From Parabacteroides timonensis (GTDB taxonomy: Bacteria; Bacteroidota; Bacteroidia; Bacteroidales; Tannerellaceae): 64,000 nucleotides of DNA. The position numbers and the translations under genes are program-made. Numbering within the stretch: position 1 is the stretch's first letter; the number at the start of each line of letters is the position of its first letter. Under the pieces are notes generated by a model. It had not been told where the DNA came from and ran no database searches. It was given only the letters and a program-made list of their open reading frames with translations. The stretch covers positions 124,001 to 188,000 of the forward strand of contig NZ_LT669941.1 of the NCBI RefSeq assembly GCF_900128505.1. Direction: 5' to 3'. Shown here piece by piece: positions 18,020 through 27,974 of the stretch.

Positions 18020-19018
18020 ATGAGAAGAACAGGCTTATTTGTAGCATCCCTTATGCTATCTACTACCCTTTGGGCACAGTCACCGGTTGAAAAAGGACTA
18101 GGTGTGATCAATAAAGAAAATGCAGAAGCTTATATTGGCTTTTTAGCCAGTGATGAACTGGAAGGGCGTGAAGCCGGGTTTCAGGGAGGGCGTATTGCTG
18201 CAGAATATATTGTTTCGAATCTGAAGACAATGGGCATTGCTCCTTTGAATGAATCTTATTATCAACCTTTTGAAGCCTATAATAAGGAAAGACAGAAAAG
18301 AGGACGCTTTCAGGTTCATCCGGATTCGATCGCTCAGTTGAAACAAGGGGTACATCAGAAACTATCGATGCGTAATATCCTGGGTAAGATAGAAGGAAAG
18401 AATCCGAATGAATTTGTAATTATCGGTGCACACTATGATCACCTGGGCTTCGATCCGATGCTGGAAGGCGATCAGATTTATAATGGAGCGGATGATAATG
18501 CATCAGGTGTATCTGCCGTACTCCAGGTGGCAAAAGCATTTCTGGCCTCCGGACAACAACCGGAACGTACTGTGATCTTTGCTTTTTGGGATGGAGAGGA
18601 GAAAGGATTGTTAGGTTCCGAGTATTTTGTGCAGAACTGCTCTTTCCTTAAAGACGTAAAGGGCTATCTGAATTACGATATGATAGGACGCAACTCGAAT
18701 GAGGCGGTTCCCGAACAAGTAGATTATTTCTATACGGAGGCAAATAAGGCTTTTGGCGACTGGCTGAAAAATGATATAAAGAAATATGATCTGAATTTGA
18801 AGCCTATTTATCATGCCTGGGATAAGCCGGTAGGAGGGAGCGATAACGGAACGTTTGCCAAACGCGATATTCCTATTATCTGGTATCACACCAACGGTCA
18901 TCCGGATTATCACATGCCGAGCGACCATGTGGATAAGATCAATTGGGATAAGATTGTAGATATAACAAAAGCCTCTTTCCTGAATATGTGGAATCTGGCA
19001 AATGAGAAAAAATATTGA
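18020..19018 (+). CDS. Secreted M28-family zinc aminopeptidase
   Basis: A 332-aa exported metallopeptidase. A signal peptide (MRRTGLFVASLMLSTTLWA, cut after WAQ or before it) precedes the catalytic domain. Two-zinc ligands are in place: His138 in GAHYDHLG, Asp158 in GADDNASG, Glu193/Glu194 in DGEEKG, Asp in NYDMIGR and His near the end (PDYHMPSDHVD). Length fits single-domain M28 enzymes that remove N-terminal residues. Single gene with its own promoter and a strong terminator. Confidence 0.93.
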   Translation: MRRTGLFVASLMLSTTLWAQSPVEKGLGVINKENAEAYIGFLASDELEGREAGFQGGRIAAEYIVSNLKTMGIAPLNESYYQPFEAYNKERQKRGRFQVHPDSIAQLKQGVHQKLSMRNILGKIEGKNPNEFVIIGAHYDHLGFDPMLEGDQIYNGADDNASGVSAVLQVAKAFLASGQQPERTVIFAFWDGEEKGLLGSEYFVQNCSFLKDVKGYLNYDMIGRNSNEAVPEQVDYFYTEANKAFGDWLKNDIKKYDLNLKPIYHAWDKPVGGSDNGTFAKRDIPIIWYHTNGHPDYHMPSDHVDKINWDKIVDITKASFLNMWNLANEKKY

Positions 19019-19036
19019 TTGCCGGATTGAGAATAG

Positions 19037-19070
19037 GAAAGCCGTACAAGACTGACTTGTACGGCTTTTC
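19037..19070 (+). terminator. Bidirectional intrinsic terminator
   Basis: GCCGTACAAG (19041-19050) and CTTGTACGGC (19056-19065) form a perfect 10-bp stem flanked by GAAA and TTTTC. It separates the M28 gene from the converging SusC/SusD operon. Confidence 0.9.
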
Positions 19071-19074
19071 TATT

Positions 19075-19719
19075 TTATAATCCCAGGCAATAATTGACTA
19101 GTGTGATGACATCTTTCGCATTCTTCATGTCTGTTTTCGTTTCTTTAATATAAGTTTCGATGAGGTTCTCTTTGCCGGGAAAGAGCTTTAATAACGACTT
19201 TTTGTTTTTGAACTTGAAAGAGGTGCCATCGCGGAAAATACAATATTCATTCTGATTGGCGAGTTTATAAACTTCAGTGTATTGATTTTCGTAAGCACCG
19301 TAATTCAACTGGTTTGTGTTTAAACTTTCCACTTTGGCCTGTTGGGTTACGCCGAAAGCATTTTTATATCCCTGGGAAGCATTCTTCAACAACCAGTTAA
19401 TACCGATAGTGCCATTCGGTATCTGAAGTATCTCATAGAAGTTTTCCCTGGAACCGGTCGGAATGAATTTGGCATTCCCGATATAAACCGTGTCGACCTG
19501 GGCTACGTTGGTGAGTAGCATTTCTTCCGAACCGTTTTTGAACATCATCTTCTGATTGCCGGCATCATAGTTCAGTTCCGCCGGTGTCTTCGAGTTGTTC
19601 TTCATTAACACGACACCTTTCGAGTAGTCTTCGAAAAGCATCTGACGCTTCTTTTGTGCATTAGCACTGCCGATGGTTGCTATACAGCACAGGATGGTGA
19701 TTAACAGGTATGTTCTCAT
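19075..19719 (-). CDS. Secreted protein of unknown function, third gene of a SusC/SusD operon
   Basis: A 214-aa protein with a signal peptide (cut near ANAQ, residue 20-22) and no lipobox, so probably periplasmic or secreted. It is a clear paralogue of the 216-aa product at 40158-40808: both share KGVVLMKN/QGTVLMKN after the signal, LNYD, LTN..VDT, KFIP, INWLL/VNWLL, and a closing KSLLKLFPGKE ... NYC.GL. Family not recognised. It follows the SusD gene after 69 bp that hold a strong hairpin, which may set its expression apart from susCD. Absent from the related pair at 28730-34082. Confidence 0.8.
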   Translation of the reverse strand: MRTYLLITILCCIATIGSANAQKKRQMLFEDYSKGVVLMKNNSKTPAELNYDAGNQKMMFKNGSEEMLLTNVAQVDTVYIGNAKFIPTGSRENFYEILQIPNGTIGINWLLKNASQGYKNAFGVTQQAKVESLNTNQLNYGAYENQYTEVYKLANQNEYCIFRDGTSFKFKNKKSLLKLFPGKENLIETYIKETKTDMKNAKDVITLVNYCLGL

Positions 19720-19734
19720 TGTAGTAGAATATGG

Positions 19735-19769
19735 GAAAGAGCAGTTACAGATTCTGTAACTACTCTTTC
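19735..19769 (-). other. Intercistronic hairpin between susD and the third gene
   Basis: GAAAGAG + AGTTACAG pairs with CTGTAACT + CTCTTTC, a 15-bp stem broken by one mismatch, with a 3-base loop. It ends 15 bases upstream of the third gene start codon. A hairpin occupies the same place in the paralogous operon at 40101-40139. Confidence 0.6.
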
Positions 19770-19788
19770 GAGGTTATTAATAAAAGAA

Positions 19789-21687
19789 TTAATTCTTTGG
19801 TCCTTCACCCCATTGCGGAGCACCCTGATCCTGCCAGGTACGTTCTGAGTTCAGAATAGATGTGTTAGCATCGCCGGCACCAGTAATAGTGTAGCCCTGT
19901 GCTGCATAGGCATCTCTCTGGATCTGATACAACTGGCTCGTTTCGTTAGGAACACCTGTCTGGAAACGACGCGGGAAGTTGGTCACAGGGATGGAAGCGT
20001 AATTTTCACGGTTGATAAACTGTGAATTGAATTTAGGCAAACCAGAACGACGTGCAGTGACAAACTGGTCGTAAGGATACAAGGTAAAGTTGATCAATTG
20101 TTGCAAGTATACTTTTTCCAGTTGTTCGCTGGCTGAACCGCTCAGCTTGTAATCGTCTGATGCCAGCATCGCTTCGATCTCTCCGCTTTTCAGTTCGATG
20201 GAAACTTCATTCGGATCATAATCATAAGTAGTACCGTAATAAGCGATCTGGTTTAATCCGGCTACTTTGTCATATTCCTGAACAGACAGTTTAACACCTT
20301 GTGTGAAATAGCTTTCAGCCGTACCGGGCAAGTTTGCCCCCAATAGTTTGAACTCAGCCAGATACAGGTTTACTTCACTTCCACCCAGATACAATCCGTA
20401 CCAGGGGCGGTTGTCGTTTTTGGTGATTACAGGACCGCCGGGAACTGTTGGCAGGGTGAAATTATAGTAACGTCCGATAACCATCTGATGCTGGTACATA
20501 GAGTAGGGGCGATAGCTTTTTGCACTCTGCCCGTTTTCATCGGTAATCTTGTAACGGTTTTCATAGTCAAACCATTCACCGTAAACAGCTGAATTGTTCT
20601 TGGCATTATATTCAACCGGAAGACCGTAATAACGAACCCAGGGTTCACCCATTCCTTTCCATTTCACGAATGTTTTCTTTCCGCCGGACGTCGTATATTC
20701 AACGTTTTCTTCGATATAGGAAGGAATCTCCTTGCTCTGATCATAGAATTCCTGAATGATTTTAGAGTTCCAGTCGTTTTTACGATAAAGGAAACGAACG
20801 CGAGGGTCTTTGTTTTCAAGCATGAAATCTACTACGCGCTGGCTGGAAGCCGTTCCGTCCATAAATCCGTTGCTCCAGTGATAAATGTAATCGTCACTGC
20901 TTGAGTTTACGATACTTTTATTGAAAATCATGGCGTCATCCAAAGAGTCGATATAGCCGCAGGAAGCATTTGCTACTTCCGAAGCAATAGTCAAAGCTCT
21001 TGCTTTATCCTGAGATATCAAACGAGCGGCAATTCTAAGTTTCATTGAATTAGCCAGTTTGGCCCACTTGTTGAGGTCTCCTTTGTAAACGATATCTTGC
21101 TCGTTTGTAAAAATCTGATCGGTGGCAGTCGTGAATATTGTAATAGCGTTATCCAATTGGGTCAGCCACAATGTGTACAAATCTGCAATTCTGTCGTAAG
21201 CCGGAGTCAGTGTACCGCCATGTAAAGCGTTACCGGCTTCCGTAAACTGGATATCACCATTGATATCACTGCTTGAAAGTGCCAGATAAGCTGTAAGAAC
21301 ATCTACGCAAGCAGCAGTTGCCGCATGTTTGGCCGCATCTTCTTCACTCATGTTGGAGCGTAGATAGGCTATTTCATGAGCGAGTTTCAGTGTTCTCACA
21401 TAATTCACTCCACCGGTGACAGTAGTCAAAGCAGAGCTTTCCGTAAAACTGCCCGTAGGCACTGCCATTTGGCTCCATGCCGTCAACATCGGTGCATCGT
21501 AGAACCAAAATGTATAATCGAACGGATCAAAATCCATGGCAGCCATTGCAAACAGATAGGAGGGGTCACCCACAGTCACCTGCGAAGGGCTGGAGTTGAT
21601 ATCAGCGAAATCGTCACGGCATCCGGTGGTGCACAGCAGGGCTACACCCAGGCCGAATCCCATTAATATATTACTATATTTGTTCAT
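19789..21687 (-). CDS. SusD-like (SusD-like_2 type) outer-membrane lipoprotein
   Basis: A 632-aa lipoprotein with lipobox CTTGC followed by RDDFADINSSPSQ. It belongs to the SusD-like branch in which the N-terminus reads (D/N)INSSPSQV and the C-terminus reads SERTWQDQGAPQWGEGP. TPR-like helices include KWAKLANSMKLRIAARL. It is highly similar to the products at 28730-30640 and 38214-40079. It partners the SusC encoded 31 bp upstream and captures an unidentified ligand at the cell surface. Confidence 0.93.
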   Translation of the reverse strand: MNKYSNILMGFGLGVALLCTTGCRDDFADINSSPSQVTVGDPSYLFAMAAMDFDPFDYTFWFYDAPMLTAWSQMAVPTGSFTESSALTTVTGGVNYVRTLKLAHEIAYLRSNMSEEDAAKHAATAACVDVLTAYLALSSSDINGDIQFTEAGNALHGGTLTPAYDRIADLYTLWLTQLDNAITIFTTATDQIFTNEQDIVYKGDLNKWAKLANSMKLRIAARLISQDKARALTIASEVANASCGYIDSLDDAMIFNKSIVNSSSDDYIYHWSNGFMDGTASSQRVVDFMLENKDPRVRFLYRKNDWNSKIIQEFYDQSKEIPSYIEENVEYTTSGGKKTFVKWKGMGEPWVRYYGLPVEYNAKNNSAVYGEWFDYENRYKITDENGQSAKSYRPYSMYQHQMVIGRYYNFTLPTVPGGPVITKNDNRPWYGLYLGGSEVNLYLAEFKLLGANLPGTAESYFTQGVKLSVQEYDKVAGLNQIAYYGTTYDYDPNEVSIELKSGEIEAMLASDDYKLSGSASEQLEKVYLQQLINFTLYPYDQFVTARRSGLPKFNSQFINRENYASIPVTNFPRRFQTGVPNETSQLYQIQRDAYAAQGYTITGAGDANTSILNSERTWQDQGAPQWGEGPKN

Positions 21688-21718
21688 GTCTCAATTAATT
21701 TAAAGTTTCTTGTTTTGT

Positions 21719-24700
21719 TTAGAATCCAACATTAATAGTAAATGTGTAGTTAGCAGTCATACCGTTGAAAGAACGGATACGGAATTCGGAAGCAGATGTA
21801 CCGCGGACAGATTCCGGGTTGATCTTATTCGGCATCGTATTCAACAGATAACCCAGGTTACGTCCGGATACTGAAAGATTTAAATGCTGTGCTCCCAATT
21901 TATGTGCAATCTTATTAGGCATTCTGTACGATACGGTGATTTCACGAAGAGCGATGTAATTCAGTTTTTTCACCCAATCGTCATTCACGACTCCTGTACC
22001 CCAGGCGTTGTTCCAGTAATGCCATGCCGAAGCATGCTGTGGGTCTACCAAACCTTTGTCATACAAATTCTGATAAGTTTCGCCACCTTCTGCAACAGTA
22101 TAAGAAGTTCCGTTCGGAAGAGGAATAGAAGTTCCGCCTTCAACCAAGCCAACCGGGATCAAGCCGTCGTGATATTGCTGGCCATCCCAGATAGAGGTAT
22201 AAGTCATACCGCCGTTTTCCGAGTCGCGCCATTTCAAGGAACTTTCAGTAAAGCCATAAGCCAAACCGTAGCGGTTGGCATAAGATGCCACATAGCCACC
22301 GAAACGCATATCGAACAAAGCACGTAAACTCCAGTTCTTATAAGTAAGCGAAGTGCTTACGGAACCTAAGAAATCGGGAACCATCGAGCCGACAACTTCT
22401 GCTTCACCGCTACGTTGGTAATACATGGCGTGCATACCTCTGTCACCTCCATAATAAGAGGTTGCATTTAATATAGGCAGACCGGTTTTTTCATCGATCT
22501 TAGCTTTAGAGTCACTCATCAGGACACCATACGATTCGCCTACTTTGGCTACTGAACCGACACGGTAGTTACCGTAAGCTACCTCACCACTCAAAGTAAT
22601 ATAATCAGCTACATTAGGATGTAACTCTACGATTTTATTATTATTCTTGGTATACGTAAAGTTCAAATCCCATTGCCAGTCTTTATTCTTGAACGGAGTG
22701 GTATTCAATGCAATTTCCAATCCCTTGTTTTCAATGTTACCGGCGTTGATGTACTGGCTATTGATACCGGATATACCAGGAACACTGATCGACATGATCT
22801 GGTCTTTCGTATTTTCCTTATAATATGTCATGTCGATACCGATCCGGTTAGACAGGAAGCGCCAGTCCAAACCTATTTCCCATGCGTTTTTACGTTCCGG
22901 CTTCAAATTCGTTGAATAGGCTGTTGTCGGAATGCTCAAAGCATATACGTTTGTTGCGCCTTGCGATTGGGCGGTCAATAATGAATATGCCGAGTTGATG
23001 GTGTAAGCATCCGTATCGTTACCCACCTGTGCCCATGATCCACGCACTTTGGCAAAAGAGATCCATGTCGGAAGCTGGTCGCGGAACGTTTCGTGGATCA
23101 GCCAGGATGCAGAGATTGACGGATAGAAATATGAGTAGTTACCGTGAGTATCCGAATAAACCAGGGCAGACGACCAGTCGTTACGTCCGGTTACATCCAG
23201 GAAGAGCTGATCTTTCCAGCTGACGCTAGCTTGAAAAGATAAAGATAACATCCGTTTTTCTCCTTCTATTTTACCGCTGTAAGAAGGTGTATTAATAGAG
23301 TTTGCTATAAAATACTGGTTGGGTACAACTAAACCGCCATTCGTATTTTCTTTCATCACCTGCTGCATATTATTATAATATTCACCACGTATAAAGCCTC
23401 CGAATGTGAAATCGTTTATACTTTTATTGAATGTGAATGCAGCATTCAGGTTCGTTTGCTCTTTTGTATACTGCCCCATTTCGTAGTATCCGCTTTTCTT
23501 GTTGGCATAACTATCGCCCGGTTTTTTCTCTTCGTGGCGTTTGTAATAATAGTTATAGTTTCCTTCTGCGCGAAACTTCATCCAGTCGGTTAATTCCACG
23601 TTCAAAACCAAGGTCGGACGAACTGAGGTTTCCTTCTGTGAATAATCATTTTCATAGATGTTCCACCAAGTACTTCTTCCTGGGTTGTTACCGTATTCGT
23701 CACCATAGTCGGCACTAGCCAAACCACCGTGCGATCCTTTATAACGTTTACGGAAATATTGTGTATCATACGTACGTCCCCAGGTTCCGTCTACGAATAA
23801 CTCTCCGATATTCGGTTGAGCATTTTTCGGATTTGAATTGGCAAAAGAGATAGAAGCTTCCACCTCTACTTTATCGGTTATCTTATGAGATGCTTTAGCC
23901 AGGAACGAGGTACGGTCGAAGCTGTTGTTCGGTAATGTACCGCTAGCATACTTATAAGACAGAGAAGTGTAGAAAGATGTTTTTTCGCTGCTGCCGCTTA
24001 CGGAAACGTTGGTATTGCTGTTGAATCCTAAATTATAGGCATCTTTAAAGTTATTCTCTACCGGGCTGTAAGCGATTGTCGAATAATCATAGTTTTCAAT
24101 GTTACGTCCGTCGAATGCCGGTCCCCAATGACGACCTGTTCCGCCGGAAAGAGTCGGATTACCCGCAGAGTTCAGATAAAATTGCCCGATATTATCATAT
24201 AGATAATAATTCCCATTGGCATCCGTTTCTCCATAACTTACGTTACCGGTATATTGTCCGCGTCCATACTTGTTCTGTAATTTCGGTTGTTTGAACATGT
24301 GATCGATACCGAAAGTCTGAGAAACATTCACTCCGATACCTTGTTTACCCTTACCTGATTTTGTCGTAATAACGACTGCACCGTTCAGACCGCGTGAACC
24401 GTAAAGGGCGGTAGCGGCAGCACCTTTCAGTACAGAAACAGTTTCGAAGTCATCCGGGTTCAGGTTCTTCAACTCATTACCGTAGTCGTAGTTGTGAGCC
24501 GTCCAGTCTGCATCACCATCCCTGATAGCGTTGTCCAGAACAACTCCGTCGATTACATAAATCGGCTGGTTGTTTTTACCCAAGGTAGAGGCACCGCGAA
24601 TCTGGATCTTTGTAGCACCGAACATACCACCGTCGGAACCGGCAATTTCAACCCCTGCCACTTTACCTTGTAAAGCGGAAACCGGATTGATCGCATTGTT

Positions 24701-25144
24701 TAGCAACTCTTCACCTTTTAATTCGGTAACGGCATATCCCAATGCTTTCGTTTCGCGTTTCATACCTAAAGCGGTTACGACTACTTCGTCGAGCGCTTGA
24801 GAATCTTCTTTCAGCTTTACGTTAAGAGAAGATTGTCCGGTATACCGGATTTCCTGTGTTGCATACCCTATAAATGAAACCTGGATGGTGGCCCCGTTTT
24901 GCACACCTTCCAATGTAAAATTACCGTTCATGTCGGTAATTGTACCATTAGTGGTTCCTTTCACTACGATAGAGGCGCCGGCAACGGGGCCGAAATCATC
25001 CTCTACTACCCCGGTGAGTCTCCCGCTTTGCTGGGAAATACCGGTACTTGGCTTACTTGGCGTCAGATCTGCATAGGCGTTTCCTGAGAAACTAAGTGCT
25101 CCTGCGATCAGAACTAAGCTGACAGGCTTTAAGTTTTTCAACAT
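21719..25144 (-). CDS. SusC/RagA-type TonB-dependent receptor (paralogue 1)
   Basis: An 1141-aa outer-membrane importer without STN domain. Signal peptide MLKNLKPVSLVLIAGALSF (cut near NAYA), CarboxypepD_reg-like domain (about 43-120, PVAGASIVVKGT, DMNGNFTLEGV), TonB box region LDEVVVTALGMKRETK, plug with GASTLGKNNQPIYVIDGVVLDN and AAATALYGSRGLNGAVVITTKSGKG, then a barrel ending INVGF. The start codon context CTATCAATTATG is conserved with paralogues 2 and 3. A 15-bp palindrome lies 126 nt upstream at 25271-25285 but I see no TAnnTTTG element upstream, so it may be silent in this orientation. First gene of a three-gene operon with SusD and the 214-aa protein. Confidence 0.95.
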   Translation of the reverse strand: MLKNLKPVSLVLIAGALSFSGNAYADLTPSKPSTGISQQSGRLTGVVEDDFGPVAGASIVVKGTTNGTITDMNGNFTLEGVQNGATIQVSFIGYATQEIRYTGQSSLNVKLKEDSQALDEVVVTALGMKRETKALGYAVTELKGEELLNNAINPVSALQGKVAGVEIAGSDGGMFGATKIQIRGASTLGKNNQPIYVIDGVVLDNAIRDGDADWTAHNYDYGNELKNLNPDDFETVSVLKGAAATALYGSRGLNGAVVITTKSGKGKQGIGVNVSQTFGIDHMFKQPKLQNKYGRGQYTGNVSYGETDANGNYYLYDNIGQFYLNSAGNPTLSGGTGRHWGPAFDGRNIENYDYSTIAYSPVENNFKDAYNLGFNSNTNVSVSGSSEKTSFYTSLSYKYASGTLPNNSFDRTSFLAKASHKITDKVEVEASISFANSNPKNAQPNIGELFVDGTWGRTYDTQYFRKRYKGSHGGLASADYGDEYGNNPGRSTWWNIYENDYSQKETSVRPTLVLNVELTDWMKFRAEGNYNYYYKRHEEKKPGDSYANKKSGYYEMGQYTKEQTNLNAAFTFNKSINDFTFGGFIRGEYYNNMQQVMKENTNGGLVVPNQYFIANSINTPSYSGKIEGEKRMLSLSFQASVSWKDQLFLDVTGRNDWSSALVYSDTHGNYSYFYPSISASWLIHETFRDQLPTWISFAKVRGSWAQVGNDTDAYTINSAYSLLTAQSQGATNVYALSIPTTAYSTNLKPERKNAWEIGLDWRFLSNRIGIDMTYYKENTKDQIMSISVPGISGINSQYINAGNIENKGLEIALNTTPFKNKDWQWDLNFTYTKNNNKIVELHPNVADYITLSGEVAYGNYRVGSVAKVGESYGVLMSDSKAKIDEKTGLPILNATSYYGGDRGMHAMYYQRSGEAEVVGSMVPDFLGSVSTSLTYKNWSLRALFDMRFGGYVASYANRYGLAYGFTESSLKWRDSENGGMTYTSIWDGQQYHDGLIPVGLVEGGTSIPLPNGTSYTVAEGGETYQNLYDKGLVDPQHASAWHYWNNAWGTGVVNDDWVKKLNYIALREITVSYRMPNKIAHKLGAQHLNLSVSGRNLGYLLNTMPNKINPESVRGTSASEFRIRSFNGMTANYTFTINVGF

Positions 25145-25166
25145 AATTGATAGTTTTTAGATTACC

Positions 25167-25195
25167 GAAGTGTTATTTTGGCGAATAAGCACTTC
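25167..25195 (-). promoter_or_regulatory. Leader hairpin with CGCCAAA box, susC paralogue 1
   Basis: In gene orientation CGCCAAAA (25183-25176) lies 31 nt before the ATG, inside a potential stem of GAAGTG/CACTTC. The same box occurs 30-36 nt before the start of three other susC genes in the window. Confidence 0.45.
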
Positions 25196-25270
25196 TTTGT
25201 TTAAAATGATAATAATGTATTAAGCTATGTAATTTAACGTCTGTGTAAAAAAATCATTAGTGATCCTCAT

Positions 25271-25285
25271 AGTTCTAAAAGAACA
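25271..25285 (-). promoter_or_regulatory. Candidate recombination site (copy A) upstream of susC paralogue 1
   Basis: Plus strand reads AGTTCTAAAAGAACA, differing from the copy at 34210 only in the last base. It is 126 nt from the susC start, against 127 nt for both other copies. To its right, up to the VirE gene at 25583, the sequence is AT-rich with no TAnnTTTG facing susC, so the stretch 25286-25540 shows no other feature. Confidence 0.6.
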
Positions 25286-25540
25286 ATGGCAATATTAACA
25301 TATATAATTGTTGATATTCAATATATGTATCTTTTATATGTGCATTTATTAACATTTAAATAAAGGGCGTTTTTGACCTCTTTTAGCGCTTTTGAGAATA
25401 TTGCATTTGGTAAATATTTATTAATTGTTTTCAAAGGGAAGCATTGGCATCCGTTTTTTCTTTATTTATATAAATTTCACTTAATCCGGCGTCATCCTTT
25501 GTAAGAGAGGTCTTAATGTGTTGTTTTGTAAGTAGATAAA

Positions 25541-25572
25541 GGGTGACACCAGGGTAGAAAGTGGCGTCACCC
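25541..25572 (-). terminator. Terminator hairpin after the VirE-like gene
   Basis: GGGTGAC (25541-25547) pairs with GTCACCC (25566-25572), extended by further pairs; on the minus strand it is followed by TTTATC. The stem carries GTGAC(G)CC text also found in the hairpin at the other end of the VirE/HU cassette (28641-28680). Confidence 0.6.
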
Positions 25573-25582
25573 GTCTTGATTT

Positions 25583-27654
25583 CTATACTAGTTCTGTTAC
25601 ATGATAGTAATTGCCCGTCTTGGTATGTTTCTTGACCACATTATTTTTTAGCAGTATTCGTCCGAACAAAGCCATGTTGCGGACACCCGTTTTTATTTTG
25701 CTGCGTTGTTCGATCCGTCTGAGTATTTCAGCGGCAGGCAAAAGCTCACCTCTTTCTCCTGCTTCCGGCAGGCGGAAATACTGGAAGAAGAGTTGTTCTT
25801 CAATCGGGATCTGCTGGAACTGATGGTTGTTATGGATAATGGCTGTCTCTTCTTCAGAGGTGAACCAGTACCGTTCGTTGCTGCGCAATGCGGCAGCCGC
25901 TTGGGTATACAGTTGGGCGTGATTGATCGGCAGGCTGCGGTCGATATTCCCGTTCAGCTCGATACAGATGAAACGGCGGCTTCCGGTCGGGTCGCTCAGT
26001 AGGTCCGCATTGTTGGAAGTCGCGATGAAAGAGGCATACCGTTTCATCGGCTGGATGCTACGCTTGTAAGGACGGCGGGCATTGATGACCGGTTTTTGAA
26101 GAATATGCTTCAGAAAGGCCTGGTGGTTAGGACTGACCGAGTCGAACTCGTCGATATTAATCAGGGCGAAACGGTTCAGTAGGAGTTCGGCATCACGCTT
26201 GTTACTGAAGTCAATGCTGTCGGTATAATATTCCCGCAGTTCGGGTGGGAGCAGGTTGCGACACCAAGTGGACTTTCCGCATCCCTGCCGTCCTACCAGT
26301 AGGGGCGAGGCACTGTTGGCATGCATCTCGTCCAGTCCGCTCCAGTGAGCCACCATACTCAGAAACCAGATATAAAACTGATCCCGCCAAGCCGGGTTAT
26401 TGCAAGGCAGGGTGTCTGCCAGCTGGCGGATATGATCAGTCCCGTCCCAGGCGGGCAACTCCGACATATACTGCTCGATCGGCGAATAAGGCCTTACGCG
26501 GTTGGAGTAGACATACCGTTTCACATCCCTGTCCCACAGTGGAATACCTTCTTCCTGCGCGTTCAGGCTGATACTGTTGAGAACCTGTTCGTCGATGGGG
26601 AAGAAGTTGAAGTAATAAGATCTTCTTTCGCGATATTCGACATCCCCTTTCAGGATATTGTATCTGAACTCATACCTCCGCTTCATAAATTCGTCCGTCT
26701 GCATGGCCAGTGCCTGTTCCGGTCGGATACAGGGTTTCCGTCCGAAACCGGAAGAGAGGCGGTAAACATTCCGCACGGTTGCCCGTATCTCCGTTTCAAA
26801 GATCCTGAAATGAGCGTGGATGGGAAGCCACTTGATCACCTCTTCTTCCGGTATGCCGCTGCGGAAACAATTTTCGGCCAGACAGGTCAGAAAAGGTTTG
26901 ATGTCTTTCCCTTCTTTGTGGTAGCCGCTTATCTCCATCGCTTGCTGCAATGCATTTTCGAAAAGCAGCGAGATGATGCGACTTCGTTCATGACCCGGAA
27001 CCAGCCGCTGCAACGGATCTTCTACGGTATGCACCTGGGTAGATACGGGTAGATTTTCAGGTAGCTTCCACGGTTGTTCGATCCGGATAGGCAGTGCGTC
27101 CGGATTGTAATAAATATCCGGATCGAAAGAGAGGCGGCAGGCTGCGTCCAATGCGTTTTCTTCGACGGCGATATCCTGTTGTAAGGCTTCCCGGTAGTAA
27201 GCAGCCGCCCTGTGTATGCTTCTTTATGGAAGAACTGAATTAAGGTATCATTCTGAGGGACAGTGTTATCCGATAATCTGAAAGGGATAACGATTTTGAC
27301 ACTTTTCCCGCTCGAACCGATAAAGGCAGCCATTGTTTGCAAAGACGCAGAAGCCTGTCGGCGTACCTTTTCCGCTTCATTGCGGTTGGTCAGATTATTT
27401 ATTTTAAGCAGAATTAACCCGTTGTATTCTTTTCTCACTAACTTCTTGTCCTGCTTTTTGAAAGTAGAACAGAAGTAGACCACTGGTAGCCGGTTTGCCT
27501 GTTTGACGGAAACTCCGTGTCGGATGTAGCGCAGCGCTTCGCGTAGGGCTGCCACCTGCTTTGTCTTATACCCGCTTCTGATCAGTTCGACCAGTTTTTC
27601 CATCCCGACAGTTCGTTGTGCTTTCATGTCAGCACTGAATAATGTAGTTTTCAT
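25583..27654 (-). pseudogene. Frameshifted BT4734-like/VirE/DUF3874 ATPase gene
   Basis: The N-terminal part (from ATG 27654, MKTTLFSADMKAQRT, preceded by AAAGAGAG) is a BT4734-like domain; its frame is lost near 27211-27216. The rest runs in another frame to 25583 and contains a VirE/VapE-type P-loop (GRQGCGKSTW), RYASFIATSN and a DUF3874-like C-terminus. Joining ...HKEAY to RAAAYYREALQQD restores a natural reading. The span is 2072 bases, two more than 690 codons, so one extra AC in the TACACA repeat explains it. Either a pseudogene, a slippage-prone phase-variable gene or a sequence error. Full-length relatives occur beside HU-like genes in Bacteroidales, as here. The downstream part could start at a TTG at 27151. 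Confidence 0.8.
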
Positions 27655-27781
27655 AAGCTCTCTTTTTATTGATTTTTTCAGCAAATATAAGTGCCGGAAT
27701 GCCGGTTTGATACACCTTGGAAGCGATCATTATCAACTGTGCATCAACTAATTTATCTATTGAAAACAGGGGAGAGAAGTA

Positions 27782-27811
27782 TTGTTTATATGCTAAAGTT
27801 TTGTATCTTTG
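27782..27811 (+). promoter_or_regulatory. Promoter of the HU-HIG gene
   Basis: TTG at 27782-27784, 19-base spacer, TATCTTTG at 27804-27811: a near-ideal Bacteroidota promoter reading into the long palindrome and then the HU-like gene. Confidence 0.75.
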
Positions 27812-27828
27812 GGAATAGGTTATTAATT

Positions 27829-27912
27829 GTTCGACCCAGGAGAAAGATATGGTTGACCTGGGTAAAATAAAAGTATTACCTAGGTCAAGTATATCTTTTA
27901 CCTGGGTCGAAC
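27829..27912 (+). repeat. Long imperfect palindrome upstream of the HU-HIG gene
   Basis: Two 37-base arms (27829-27865 and 27876-27912) are inverted copies with about five mismatches, around a 10-base loop. Each arm begins or ends with GTTCGACCCAGG and holds a second GACCTGGGTAA-type block, so CCAGG/CCTGG occurs four times. It starts about 18 bases after the -7 element, so it would be the first part of the transcript. It could be a multi-site operator for the HU-like protein or a large leader hairpin. Confidence 0.7.
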
Positions 27913-27974
27913 AGTAAATAACTGCCGTCTTTTGTTCTAATAGTATATAGTATTAAATATAAAAGCTTACCAGT

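Noticed and set aside
17875..18090. 71-codon plus-strand frame before and into the M28 gene
   Set aside because: It overlaps the start of the M28 peptidase in another frame and covers its promoter; no support as a protein.
26321..27052. Open frame of 243 codons on the plus strand
   Set aside because: It is entirely antisense to the VirE-like gene, shows no family text, no promoter, and arises from the codon pattern of the real gene.
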